A DNA stretch of 64,000 bases from Periweissella fabaria (GTDB lineage: Bacteria > Bacillota > Bacilli > Lactobacillales > Lactobacillaceae): assembly GCF_918814575.1 (NCBI RefSeq), contig NZ_CAKKNS010000002.1, positions 152,394-216,393 on the forward strand. Direction: 5' to 3'. Under the pieces are notes generated by a model, which was given only the letters and a program-made list of their open reading frames with translations, ran no database searches and was not told where the DNA came from. A program made the translations under genes and the position numbers. Shown here one piece after another: positions 8,921 through 17,737 of the stretch. Position 1 is the stretch's first letter. The number at the start of each line of letters is the position of its first letter.

Positions 8921-9283
8921 ATGAAGAGTAAGAAAAAACTTGGCATGTTTATTGATCAAAATGGACACAATTACTTTGCTGAATATTATTGCCAACTTTC
9001 ACAACGTGAACGTGAGAAGTTTATGGCTTTGATGATGCAAATACAAGAAGTAAATTTATTAATTGCGCAACGGCAATTATGGATTCGGCGAGTTAAACGT
9101 GATTTTTATGAACTAAGATGTTATATCGATAAAGGTATTATTCACTGTGCATATTTTTTTGTTACCGATGATGAATATGTTTTAACACATGCCTATTTAA
9201 AAACTGATAAAGAGCAAGTACATCAGGAACAATTAGTTGCTGAAAAGCTACAACAAGAATGGAGATTTATGAATGCTAATTGA
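8921..9283 (+). CDS. RelE/HigB-like toxin (Gp49-like family)
   Basis: 120-residue protein of the phage-derived Gp49-like/HigB toxin group, expected to be a ribosome-dependent mRNA interferase. Family-like features are the central WIRRVKRDFYELRCYIDKG (the usual xLRxGLxELR region) and the beta-strand series IIHCAYFFVTDDEYVLTHAYLKT. Its end overlaps the start of an XRE gene by 11 bp, giving the toxin-first order typical of HigBA. It is bounded by terminators on both sides, so it is a self-contained module. Confidence 0.75.
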   Translation: MKSKKKLGMFIDQNGHNYFAEYYCQLSQREREKFMALMMQIQEVNLLIAQRQLWIRRVKRDFYELRCYIDKGIIHCAYFFVTDDEYVLTHAYLKTDKEQVHQEQLVAEKLQQEWRFMNAN

Positions 9284-9539
9284 GGAATTATTAGTAGCAG
9301 AAAAGCATGATAAAACATTTGTGCAAGGGTATCAAATGGAGAAGGCTAAATTGGCAAGTGCGGTGTCGTTATATCTAGCACGTGAGGAAGTGGGATTAAC
9401 GCAAGTTGAATTAGCCGAAATGGCTGGGACAACACAAGCTACGATTGCACGTATTGAACGGGGGGACAATGTTTCTTTTGAAAAATTATCTCAATTGGCG
9501 CAAGCAATGGATAAACAATTGCGGGTTGAATTTATTTAG
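9273..9539 (+). CDS. XRE-family antitoxin (HigA-like)
   Basis: 88-residue protein with a helix-turn-helix at about residues 33-70 (LTQVELAEMAGTTQATIARIERGD). The N-terminal extension (EELLVAEKHDKTFVQGYQMEKAKL) is typical of antitoxins paired with Gp49-like toxins. It is expected to neutralise the product of 8921-9283 and repress the operon. AATGGAG lies before ATG inside the toxin gene. It is followed at once by a strong terminator. Confidence 0.78.
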   Translation: MLIEELLVAEKHDKTFVQGYQMEKAKLASAVSLYLAREEVGLTQVELAEMAGTTQATIARIERGDNVSFEKLSQLAQAMDKQLRVEFI

Positions 9540-9543
9540 TGAA

Positions 9544-9576
9544 AAAAGGCTGGAAGATGATATCTTCCAGCCTTTT
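9544..9576. terminator. Terminator after the toxin-antitoxin pair
   Basis: A 15-bp perfect stem (AAAAGGCTGGAAGAT with its complement, 9544-9558 and 9562-9576). It may also end transcription of the small minus-strand gene at 9632-9790. Confidence 0.9.
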
Positions 9577-9631
9577 GTTGTTTGTAAATATGTTGTGATG
9601 TTTCGAGTGTTGAATGTCCATAAAAGAGACA

Positions 9632-9790
9632 TTATTGGCGATGGTTTTGATTACGTGGGTGATTACTTTTAATCGTAATAGGCACCATGCGTGTTCGATA
9701 GTTAGTTGTGTTGATAACACGATTAAGTAAAATCGCTACAACTACTAACATTAGCAACGTAATGATTACAATATTAATTAGTAAAAGCAT
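9632..9790 (-). CDS. Small single-span membrane protein (52 aa), hypothetical
   Basis: The minus strand has ATG at 9790 with GGAGG seven bases upstream, and a 52-codon frame ending at TAA (9632-9634). The product has one strongly hydrophobic segment (residues about 2-22: LLLINIVIITLLMLVVVAIL) followed by a basic, polar tail (NYRTRMV, KSNHPRNQNHRQ). It is probably an inner-membrane micropeptide with its tail in the cytoplasm. No family is recognised. It lies between the toxin-antitoxin terminator and the OatA-like gene and has its own ribosome-binding site. Confidence 0.6.
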   Translation of the reverse strand: MLLLINIVIITLLMLVVVAILLNRVINTTNYRTRMVPITIKSNHPRNQNHRQ

Positions 9791-9888
9791 TCAGATACCT
9801 CCATTTAATTTAGAAACAACAATGCGATGAAATCGCTTGCGTATCTCTATTATACATAGCGTTTGATTAAATGAATATTAAGGCCCAT

Positions 9889-11793
9889 TTAATTGTTTTT
9901 AGGTACGGTAGTCGCAATCGTACTACCAATTAAATGAGCTAAATATTTATCACCAAGTTCATTAGGGTGAATTTGATCGGGCCCTAACCAATCTGCATGA
10001 TTTTGAACTTGTTGGTGCCAATCAATTAGATGGAAATTTGGATAAGTTTTACTTGCTTGTAAGTACACCTGTTCATTACCTGGAATCCAACCCCGGTTTT
10101 GAACATAATTATTAACCCAAAACACTTGGCGGTTGGTACCAACGATATTCATAACTTGGCTGATCGTTTTAGGAGTAACCGAACCATTTGTCCCAAGCAT
10201 AATTAAAACATTATCTGAGAGTTGATTAGCGCCTTTGATTGTTGTAAGTAAATCCGGTGCTGTCGAAGGTTGGCGACCAACTTTTCCATTAGCAACTACG
10301 GGCATAAGCTGTTGTAAAGTTGGACCGATATTGACTAGCATTGAATCTCCAATGGCACTCACTGGAGTTTGTTTGAGAGTACTTATTTCTTGAGCAGTTA
10401 ACTGATACGTTGTTGCAAGTTTAGCATCCTCATCAGACAGTGTACTACTACTTGCTGCACTTGCGTCATTTTTTGCATTTTTTTTTGCTTTTTCAGCAGC
10501 CTTTTGTTTTGCAAGGATTTTTGCATTAGCATCTTCGGTCTTTTTTTCACGCTGTGCTAATTCCTTTTCCAAAGGTGGTTGATACGTACTAGCAGCCTCT
10601 GGTGCAGCGAGACCAAAGCTAGCAACTAATACTAAGAGTAGTGTAATACCAAGTTGACTAAGGCTACGATAATTCAACATCGTAATACGCTGAATGAACG
10701 CTTTACAATCTCTAAACGTGATGTGGCGTAGTGGCTGTTCAAGATAACGATAGCTAAATTCACTAATGAGCCCAATTATTATTAGTTCAATAATTAATAA
10801 TAAGGCACTAAGATGGGGATGCTTTAACTTGAGTTGATCAAAAAAAACTAAAACCGGGTATTGATATAAATAGATACCGTATGAACGAGTACCAATCCAA
10901 CGAAATACTGGTAAATTAAACACTTTAACAAGCCAAGTACCAGGTGCTGCAATGGTGGCGACTAATAACATCCCCATTATGGTAAAGACAAACATCCCAC
11001 CATAATACGTAACGGGACTTTGACCATTTAATGTTGCAAAACCAATCCCGAGACCAACAAGGCTTCCCCAACTGACGTAGTTAAGGACTCGTTGGTTTTT
11101 AGGCATCATTGAATGGGTTAACTGTGATGATGGCCAAATATAAGCTAACATGGCGCCTAAAAGGATTGCAAATAAGCGGGTATCGGTGCCATAATAGGCC
11201 CGATTAATTGAGTTTGGATCAAAAGTAATGCCTAGCATAATGGCAGAAATAAACGCAGCGATACCTAATCCAAGTGCAACATGGCCACGTGATACTTTTA
11301 ATTTAGCTAGTAATAAGACTAATAGTGGCCAAATAAAATAAAATTGACCTTCAACTGATAAGGACCATAAGTGGGTAACCGGACTTGGAGCGCTGAATTG
11401 TTGAAAATACGATTGTCCATGTCCAATTGCCCAGAGATTATATACATACAAAAGATTGGTTACCACAGCAGTTCGAATATTTAGTAATGCTCCCCGATCG
11501 AAAAGGGTGATAAAAGCTAGTGTGATTAATAGCATAAAAACCAATACAGGATATAAACGCTTAATTCGGCGTAAGTAAAACGCTTTAATATCAATGGTAT
11601 TTTTTCTAATGTATTCTTGGCGTAGTAAATCAGTAATTAAATAACCAGAAACCACAAAAAAAATCGAAACCCCAAGATATCCCCCACTAAAAGTATTTGG
11701 TAAAAAATGATACAAAATAACGGCTATTACGGCTAAGGCGCGAATACCATCAAAGCCTAGAATATAGCGCCGTTTAGAAGAACGTAACTCCAT
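9889..11793 (-). CDS. Membrane acyltransferase with C-terminal SGNH domain (OatA-like)
   Basis: 634 residues. The N-terminal half is an acyltransferase-3 domain with about ten spans and the motif FDGIRALAVIAVILYHF; VEGQFYFIWPL is also typical. A Lys/Ala/Asp-rich linker (about residues 400-450) leads to an extracellular SGNH esterase domain with block I IGDSML, GTNGS and the Ser-His-Asp partner motif DQIHPNE. OatA enzymes O-acetylate MurNAc and give lysozyme resistance; EPS acetylation is an alternative. ATG 11793 has GGGGAG upstream; a TTG at 11811 is in frame but would put that site inside the protein. Confidence 0.83.
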   Translation of the reverse strand: MELRSSKRRYILGFDGIRALAVIAVILYHFLPNTFSGGYLGVSIFFVVSGYLITDLLRQEYIRKNTIDIKAFYLRRIKRLYPVLVFMLLITLAFITLFDRGALLNIRTAVVTNLLYVYNLWAIGHGQSYFQQFSAPSPVTHLWSLSVEGQFYFIWPLLVLLLAKLKVSRGHVALGLGIAAFISAIMLGITFDPNSINRAYYGTDTRLFAILLGAMLAYIWPSSQLTHSMMPKNQRVLNYVSWGSLVGLGIGFATLNGQSPVTYYGGMFVFTIMGMLLVATIAAPGTWLVKVFNLPVFRWIGTRSYGIYLYQYPVLVFFDQLKLKHPHLSALLLIIELIIIGLISEFSYRYLEQPLRHITFRDCKAFIQRITMLNYRSLSQLGITLLLVLVASFGLAAPEAASTYQPPLEKELAQREKKTEDANAKILAKQKAAEKAKKNAKNDASAASSSTLSDEDAKLATTYQLTAQEISTLKQTPVSAIGDSMLVNIGPTLQQLMPVVANGKVGRQPSTAPDLLTTIKGANQLSDNVLIMLGTNGSVTPKTISQVMNIVGTNRQVFWVNNYVQNRGWIPGNEQVYLQASKTYPNFHLIDWHQQVQNHADWLGPDQIHPNELGDKYLAHLIGSTIATTVPKNN

Positions 11794-11970
11794 ATTTAAA
11801 AAACTCCCCAATGATTAATGTTATCTTAATGTTACAGTATTGTAATAAATTTTACAATGAAATTTGGGTTAAAAAAGCAATTAAAAAAAGCCTTTAAATC
11901 AGGCGATTGAAGGATATTTAGGTGGCTTTAAACAATGGAAAATTTATCTTGATTTGTCATTAAAGTAACT

Positions 11971-12003
11971 AAAAAGACTGGCAATAATATGCCAGTCTTT
12001 TTT
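11971..12003. terminator. Terminator, probably for the 48-aa minus-strand gene
   Basis: AAAAAGACTGGCA and TGCCAGTCTTTTT form a 13-bp stem with loop ATAATA. It lies 62 bp beyond the stop of the minus-strand gene at 12065-12211; flanking A and T runs allow function on either strand. Confidence 0.8.
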
Positions 12004-12064
12004 AGTCATAGAAGGTAAAAGTATGCTATCTTTTATGACTCGATTAAATGTGAAATTACCGCAA

Positions 12065-12211
12065 TTAATTTTCGTGCTTAAACTTATCTTCTAAATCACG
12101 GAGATGAGCAAATCCACTTTCATGCTTTTGAGTAGCATGTTCCTTGGCGCGACGTTGAAGTTCTTGTTCTGCAAGTTCCTTGCGTTCACTCTTACTTAAC
12201 TTATTTGCCAT
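12065..12211 (-). CDS. Small charged hypothetical protein (48 aa)
   Basis: The minus strand has AAAGGAG before ATG at 12211 and a 48-codon frame to TAA at 12065-12067. The product is hydrophilic and predicted almost wholly helical (LSKSERKELAEQELQRRAK, FAHLRDLEDKFKHEN), possibly a coiled coil, with no cysteine or membrane segment. The good ribosome-binding site and a matching downstream terminator support expression. It is not a family I recognise. Confidence 0.62.
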   Translation of the reverse strand: MANKLSKSERKELAEQELQRRAKEHATQKHESGFAHLRDLEDKFKHEN

Positions 12212-12517
12212 GATGGTAGCTCCTTTATTGAATTAAAATTGATGAAAGAATTCATCTACACTTATAGTATAGTCCTTTTATAGGTGTGCTACTATATATT
12301 CGCAATGTTTTATAAAACTAAATAAAAATGAAACTATTTCTTATATATGTTTAGTCCTTTATGGACAAAAAAGGTCGTGATATATTATGTTTGGTAATGA
12401 ACAAATTAAAATTTTGAATTTAACAAATTTCTGCTTAATGGACATGGTATTATGGAGTTAAAATAATATATTTCAATAAAATAGTATTATGTTTCACAAG
12501 TATAAAAGGAGATTTAT
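12212..12517 (+). promoter_or_regulatory. Upstream region of the LytTR regulator: direct repeats and extended -10
   Basis: No gene is seen in this 306-bp stretch. Three similar 10-mers occur on the plus strand: TTTATGGACA (12358-12367), GTAATGAACA (12394-12403) and TTAATGGACA (12435-12444). The last abuts an extended -10, TGGTATTAT (12445-12453), that has no recognisable -35. Such an arrangement fits activator-dependent transcription by a LytTR protein binding direct repeats, but the repeats are short and this is tentative. Confidence 0.35.
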
Positions 12518-13270
12518 ATGCGGATTTATATATTAGATGATCAATTTGTCATATTAGATAAAATTAAACGATTAGTAACTGAAATAACACATGAACTTGA
12601 TATTGATGCGCACATAAAAATATTTACCAATACCGATGACTTAGAAGAAGTTGTTTTTAACCAGGGACAATATGCGGATGTGTATTTTTTAGATTTGGAC
12701 CAAAATGGCGTCAAACTATCTGGGGTCGCATTTGCTAAGCAATTACGACAATTTGATATTGAAGCGACAATTTCATTTATATCTAAATTTCCAATGCTTA
12801 TGCAACAACTTTTTGCTAATAATATTGGGGCCCATGATTTTATTAATAAAAGCCAAGCAAATAATGTATTAAAGGGGTATTTAGCGCAAACGATAAAGTA
12901 TCGGCAGCGTTTTTTTGCCCAAATAAAACCACAGCAAAAACTATTAATTAATGCGGTTAATCAAGTTTACTTAGTTAAACCACATGAAATAATCGCTATT
13001 GAAACGACAGCCACGGCGCATCAACTTAAGTTAACAACAAAGCACGATGATATTTTATTTTATGAGCGCTTAAATGATTTACAAGGTCGGCTACCACAGT
13101 TATTTCGTGGCCACCGAGCTTGTTTAATTAATCTTGACTATGTAACGCAAATTAAGCTCAAAGAACGTTTAGTAGTCCTAGATAATCACCTTGAATTACC
13201 AGTTTCACGAACTAAAATAAAGAGTCTTTGTGAATTAATTACGATTAATGATTTAAGCGTGACCATTTAG
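12518..13270 (+). CDS. Orphan LytTR response regulator (AgrA/ComE type)
   Basis: 250 residues. The N-terminal receiver domain (1 to about 125) has acidic DD at 7-8, phosphoacceptor D59 in YFLDLDQNG and a conserved Lys in FINKSQ. The C-terminal LytTR DNA-binding domain (about 145-245) shows LFRGHRACLINLDYV and LPVSRTKI. AAAGGAG precedes ATG. This family normally works with an HPK10 histidine kinase and a peptide pheromone; neither is encoded nearby. It probably controls distant genes or responds to an unlinked kinase. Confidence 0.85.
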   Translation: MRIYILDDQFVILDKIKRLVTEITHELDIDAHIKIFTNTDDLEEVVFNQGQYADVYFLDLDQNGVKLSGVAFAKQLRQFDIEATISFISKFPMLMQQLFANNIGAHDFINKSQANNVLKGYLAQTIKYRQRFFAQIKPQQKLLINAVNQVYLVKPHEIIAIETTATAHQLKLTTKHDDILFYERLNDLQGRLPQLFRGHRACLINLDYVTQIKLKERLVVLDNHLELPVSRTKIKSLCELITINDLSVTI

Positions 13271-13344
13271 GAAAATAACGGTTTAATGTTTGTGAAAATA
13301 TTATAATTGTAAGCATAATACAATTTAGATATTGGAGATAAACG

Positions 13345-14688
13345 ATGAAAGTAATAGTTGTTGGATCAACCCACGCAGGAACAACTGCGATTAATGAAAT
13401 TAAAGCCCAAAGCCCAGATGTAGAAGTTGTGGTTTACGAACGCAACGATAATGTTTCGTTTTTGTCATGTGGGATTGCCTTGTACCTTCAAGGTGAAGTT
13501 AAGCATGCTGAAGAATTATTTTATTCAAATCCTGAAAAATTAGCCGCTTTAGGAGCGGATTTGCGAATGCAACATGAAATTTTAGCAATCGATAGTGCTA
13601 ATAAGCAGGTTCAAGTTCGTAATCTAGTAACAGGGGAAGAATTTTCAGATAGTTATGACAAATTAGTTATGACGACTGGTTCAATTCCAGTTAAACCTAA
13701 TATTCCTAGAATTGATAATAAAAATGTCTACTTCTGTAAAAATTATACCGATGCCCAAGTTTTATTTGAAAAGACGGATCATATTAATTCAGTGATAATT
13801 ATTGGTGCTGGTTATATTGGTGTTGAACTTGCAGAAGCGTTCCAAACGCATGGCAAAGAAGTTACCATAATCGATGGCATGCCCACGATTATGAATAAGT
13901 ACTTCGATGAACCATACACTAAACGAGCGACTGAATTATTTGAAAACAATGGGATTAAAGTCGTAACGGGTGAAATGGTACAAGGTTTTGAAGGCCAAGA
14001 GCAAGTGACAGTCACAACTGATAAACAAAGTCATCAAGCGGATATGGTTATTTTAGCGATTGGGTTTAAACCAAATACGGATTTGTTAAAAGATCAAATT
14101 AAAATGTTACCTAATGGGGCAATTGTAACTAATGAGTACATGCAAACCTCAAATCCAGATATTTATGCAGCTGGTGATTCGACGGCGGTCTTTTACAATC
14201 CAACACAAACACATGAATATATTCCGTTGGCAACTAACGCTATTCGCCAAGGAAAATTGGTTGGTCAAAATATTGTTGAAAATAAAGTTAAATACATGGG
14301 GACCCAAGCGACATCAGGGTTACAACTTTTTGGGATGGATTTTGTTGCTAGTGGCTTAACGGAGTCAGCGGCACAAGCACGCGGAATTGATTTTAGTAGC
14401 GTCACAATGGAAGATAATTTTCGACCTGAATTTATGGCAACGACAGAACCAGTTTTAATGACTTTAATCTGGGAAAATAGAACCCACAAAATTTTAGGTG
14501 TTCAATTAAGTAGTAAACATGACATCTCAGCTGCTGCTAATGGTGTATCAATTGCAATGCAAGCAGGGTTTACAGTGGAGCAATTGGCTATGGTGGATAT
14601 GTTGTTCCAGCCATGGTTTGATCGCCCATTTAATTATTTAAATATCTTAGCACAGGCTGCGCTTGATAAAGCTCGTGTTATTGATTGA
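13345..14688 (+). CDS. nox: NADH oxidase / CoA-disulfide reductase family flavoprotein
   Basis: 447-residue FAD enzyme of the pyridine nucleotide-disulfide oxidoreductase class. It has the N-terminal FAD motif VVGSTHAGTTA, the single redox cysteine C42 in SFLSCGIALYL, an NADH-binding motif VIIIGAGYIGVELAEAF, IYAAGDS and a C-terminal dimerisation domain. In lactic acid bacteria these enzymes reduce oxygen to water and regenerate NAD+. GGAGAT lies before ATG, and it has its own terminator. Peroxide-forming or CoA-disulfide activity cannot be excluded by sequence alone. Confidence 0.88.
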   Translation: MKVIVVGSTHAGTTAINEIKAQSPDVEVVVYERNDNVSFLSCGIALYLQGEVKHAEELFYSNPEKLAALGADLRMQHEILAIDSANKQVQVRNLVTGEEFSDSYDKLVMTTGSIPVKPNIPRIDNKNVYFCKNYTDAQVLFEKTDHINSVIIIGAGYIGVELAEAFQTHGKEVTIIDGMPTIMNKYFDEPYTKRATELFENNGIKVVTGEMVQGFEGQEQVTVTTDKQSHQADMVILAIGFKPNTDLLKDQIKMLPNGAIVTNEYMQTSNPDIYAAGDSTAVFYNPTQTHEYIPLATNAIRQGKLVGQNIVENKVKYMGTQATSGLQLFGMDFVASGLTESAAQARGIDFSSVTMEDNFRPEFMATTEPVLMTLIWENRTHKILGVQLSSKHDISAAANGVSIAMQAGFTVEQLAMVDMLFQPWFDRPFNYLNILAQAALDKARVID

Positions 14689-14704
14689 TAATGCATATTA
14701 GGAT

Positions 14705-14740
14705 AAAGGACTGCAAGCGTATTGCTTGTAGTCCTTTATT
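14705..14740 (+). terminator. Terminator of the NADH oxidase gene
   Basis: AAAGGACTGCAAGC and GCTTGTAGTCCTTT form a 14-bp stem (one wobble), with loop GTATT and a short T tract. Confidence 0.85.
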
Positions 14741-15146
14741 ATTTTGCGCTGTGGATGGAATAAAATGACTGATGGTCGGAGAATATTAATAGATATTTTA
14801 AGTGAATGAAAATTTTTTTATGTTAGAATGAAGTACGTAGTTATTTAACTAATTATGGATATACTTTATCTACATAGTAAACGATAATTATTTAAACGAT
14901 TATCGTTGCATCTACTGCATATCTAATGAACTTACAACTTTTTATATTATTATATAAAAAATATACGTGGGCGTTGGCATTTGCTCAGCTAACTCGTATA
15001 ACAAGGGTACTGATTACTTAGTAGTGACTAATCTAAGTATGTGTTCTCTAATGAAATTTAATAAAAGACACGGGTTAGTTGACCGTGTCTTTTATTAATT
15101 AGAAATAATAGTTAATTTTATAATCTGTAAACACTGGAGAAGTATT
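14739..15146 (+). other. Gene-free 408-bp region with inverted repeat and terminator-like hairpin; possible structured RNA
   Basis: No ORF of note on either strand. There is a perfect 9-bp inverted repeat (AACGATAAT at 14880-14888 with 14899-14907). Further on lie short complementary segments (GTTGGC/GCTAAC near 14975-15000; CTTAG/CTAAG and TTAGT/ACTAA near 15020-15040). A strong 15-bp terminator stem (15059-15097, TAATAAAAGACACGG with its complement) ends 50 bp before the serine hydrolase gene. The region could be a small RNA with its own terminator or a leader with an attenuator. No known riboswitch class was recognised. Confidence 0.4.
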
Positions 15147-16337
15147 TTGAAAATTGTACACAAAATTGCGAGTAAAAAAATATCTATCATTATATTGATT
15201 AGTTTGATTATTGTTATAGCACTTGCCCGTATTTACTTAGTACCGTCTGTCAATAAAATAATAAAAATAGGTGATAAATGGGAGAGTACCGCATCAAGAC
15301 AAGTTGTTACCAAAGTTGATAATATTCAAAAAATAAATTTTTCACATGAACCAAATGTTTTACAACAACAATTGCAAGCATATCTTAAAAATAATAACTT
15401 GAATGCGGTGGCAGTAACGACGGCTACGGGTTCAAAAAAACCGTTAGTAATTGCTAATGGTAATTTGAGTAGTTTTTCAAATGATAAATTAGATGAAAAT
15501 TCTGAATTTCAAATTGGATCTATTCAAAAAATATTTACAGGGATTATTATTCAAAAATTAGTTGAAGAAGGTAAAATTAATTTAAAAACACCATTGAATA
15601 AATATTATCCTAATATTCCATATGGTGATAAATTGACGGTATGGAACTTATTGACGCACACCAGTGGAATACTTGATGGAAGTACTAAAAAAATCCGAGC
15701 AGTATCCGGTGAACAAAATCAAGTTAATTATGTTTTACAACATATGACATCAACCCCCCCACACTATGTCTATGCGAGTGCTAATTTTTCGTTGTTAGCT
15801 GGGATTATTATGCAAGTAACACATGAAAGTTACCGTCAAAATGTGATTGATAATATTTTTAAGCCGTTGGGGATGAATGATACATATTTTTATCAGGATC
15901 TTCCTATTGGGGCTAAATTAGCATACCCACCGTACGTTAAAACTCGTGTTCAACAAGCTTACTACACGTATGATATTAGAAAGCAAATGTCACTATTGAT
16001 TGGTGCAGGGCAAATATACTCAACACCAGCTGACTATTTTAAATTTGTAGATGCTTTAATGGATGGTAAGTTAATTCCAAAAAGTGATTTTGCAACGTTT
16101 CTTCCACGGCAAAATCATGATTACTATAACGGTTTGTATAATTTTTATGGCGTTTATGAAGCGGGTGGCTCGCAAAGTGGATATAATTTGTGTTTCGTAT
16201 TTAATCCAAAGACACATTCACAAACTGTGCTATTTTCTTCAAATTATATGATTGTGCCAAATAAAACATTGGCTTGCCAATTTTTTGTTATTGCTAACCG
16301 AACATCAGATATCATACATTGGATTCCACAATTCTAA
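15147..16337 (+). CDS. Membrane-anchored beta-lactamase-fold serine hydrolase
   Basis: 396 residues with an N-terminal signal anchor (about residues 10-30, ISIIILISLIIVIALARIY), so the catalytic domain is extracellular. SxxK is present as SIQK in FQIGSIQKIF; the second motif is YAS in YVYASANFSLL; the third motif region reads AGGSQSGYN. The group is class C beta-lactamase/DD-peptidase-like and often acts on peptidoglycan stems or D-amino acid esters. The start is TTG with GGAGA upstream. It lacks a PASTA or transglycosylase domain, and real substrate is unknown. Confidence 0.78.
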   Translation: MKIVHKIASKKISIIILISLIIVIALARIYLVPSVNKIIKIGDKWESTASRQVVTKVDNIQKINFSHEPNVLQQQLQAYLKNNNLNAVAVTTATGSKKPLVIANGNLSSFSNDKLDENSEFQIGSIQKIFTGIIIQKLVEEGKINLKTPLNKYYPNIPYGDKLTVWNLLTHTSGILDGSTKKIRAVSGEQNQVNYVLQHMTSTPPHYVYASANFSLLAGIIMQVTHESYRQNVIDNIFKPLGMNDTYFYQDLPIGAKLAYPPYVKTRVQQAYYTYDIRKQMSLLIGAGQIYSTPADYFKFVDALMDGKLIPKSDFATFLPRQNHDYYNGLYNFYGVYEAGGSQSGYNLCFVFNPKTHSQTVLFSSNYMIVPNKTLACQFFVIANRTSDIIHWIPQF

Positions 16338-16355
16338 AATTAATAACGCAACTGG

Positions 16356-16385
16356 TTGACGTTGTTTAAGGAATATCGATATAAT
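16356..16385 (+). promoter_or_regulatory. Promoter of the MFS exporter gene
   Basis: TTGACG (16356-16361), an 18-bp spacer and a perfect TATAAT (16380-16385), 48 bp before the gene. Confidence 0.75.
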
Positions 16386-16432
16386 AGTAGGATTAAACAT
16401 AAAAATTCTACATAAATTGAAGGTGGTATTAC

Positions 16433-17599
16433 ATGAACGCAGCAACCAAGCGTGCAATTTTTATATTAGTGCTTAGTGAGTTCTTAGTCTGTTTAGGTGT
16501 AACCCTTGTAATTCCGGTTATGCCATTTTTAAAAAATGAATTACATTTTAGTGCCGCTGATATGGGTTTTATGACGGCATTATATGCATTCGCTCAATTT
16601 ATATTTTCACCATTAGTCGGAATTTTATCTGACAAAATTGGTCGTAAACCATTATTGATTGTTGGTTTGCTGTTGTTTAGCTTCTCTGAAGCAATTTTTG
16701 CGTTAACTAATCAATTATGGTTATTGGATGTTTCCCGGATAATTGGTGGGTTATCAGCTGCTGCTTATATCCCAACGGCCATGGCGATGGCTGCTGATAT
16801 TACAACCAATAGTCAACGGGCTAAAGTTATTGGCTGGATTTCGGCATCATTTAGTGGTGGGCTAATTTTGGGCCCCGGAATTGGGGGCGCATTAGCCAGC
16901 ATTAGTTATAAAATGCCTTTTTGGTTTGCAAGTGGCCTTGGTTTAGTGGCATTATTAGTATTAGTAAGTCTACTACCAAGTGAGCAACAATTTGAACACC
17001 ATATTGTGAAAAACAATCAGGCAACAGATGATGCTAATTGGCGGGATGTATTGACTAAGCCCGTTGTATTATTATTTACGCTGATTTTGATTTCAGCTTT
17101 TGGGTTAGCTGGGTTTGAAGGGGTTTACTCGATTTTTGTTAATGAAGTATTTAATTTTGACATGAACGATTTAACTGTCGTGTTAATTATCAACGGGATT
17201 ATTTCATTGATTTTACAAGTGGTCTTCTTTGAACGACTTGTCTTATGGTTTTCAGAAATTAAGTTAATTAGATATTGCTTTGTTTTAAGCGCCGCAGGGG
17301 TTGCGTGGATATTAGTAACGCACAGTAAATTGTCAGTGGTTATTGCAACCTTAATCGTTTTTTCAGCAATGGACATTATTCGGCCAGCAATTACAACTTA
17401 TTTAACAAAATTCGGTGAAAGTAAGCAAGGGTTAATGAATGGTTTGAATATGTCGTTGACAAGCATTGGAAATGTTGCCGGCCCAATCATGGCTGGGATA
17501 TTATTAGATATTAATTATCACTATCCATATGGAATTGTCCTCGGGTTTATGTGTTTATCAATCGTTATGACATTCTTTATTAGCAGTTTAAAAAAATAA
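16433..17599 (+). CDS. MFS multidrug efflux transporter (NorA/Bmr type)
   Basis: 388 residues, about 12 membrane spans. Motif A is GILSDKIGRKPLL between spans 2 and 3, and the antiporter motif C region is SGGLILGPGIGGAL in span 5, which marks the drug:H+ antiporter families. Length and organisation match NorA/Bmr. AAGGTGG precedes ATG. It is a monocistronic gene with its own promoter and terminator; substrate range is unknown. Confidence 0.82.
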   Translation: MNAATKRAIFILVLSEFLVCLGVTLVIPVMPFLKNELHFSAADMGFMTALYAFAQFIFSPLVGILSDKIGRKPLLIVGLLLFSFSEAIFALTNQLWLLDVSRIIGGLSAAAYIPTAMAMAADITTNSQRAKVIGWISASFSGGLILGPGIGGALASISYKMPFWFASGLGLVALLVLVSLLPSEQQFEHHIVKNNQATDDANWRDVLTKPVVLLFTLILISAFGLAGFEGVYSIFVNEVFNFDMNDLTVVLIINGIISLILQVVFFERLVLWFSEIKLIRYCFVLSAAGVAWILVTHSKLSVVIATLIVFSAMDIIRPAITTYLTKFGESKQGLMNGLNMSLTSIGNVAGPIMAGILLDINYHYPYGIVLGFMCLSIVMTFFISSLKK

Positions 17600-17605
17600 G
17601 TTAGT

Positions 17606-17643
17606 AAAACAGCTTGGAAATTTATTTTCCAAGCTGTTTTTGT
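17606..17643 (+). terminator. Terminator of the MFS exporter gene
   Basis: A perfect 15-bp stem (AAAACAGCTTGGAAA with its complement) and T tail. Confidence 0.92.
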
Positions 17644-17737
17644 ATTAGGAGAATTCACCTAATTTTTATTAGACGAAAATAACCATATATTAGTGAATTT
17701 TAGCCACTTGTACCTTTTGAGCACGAACATATTCGCT

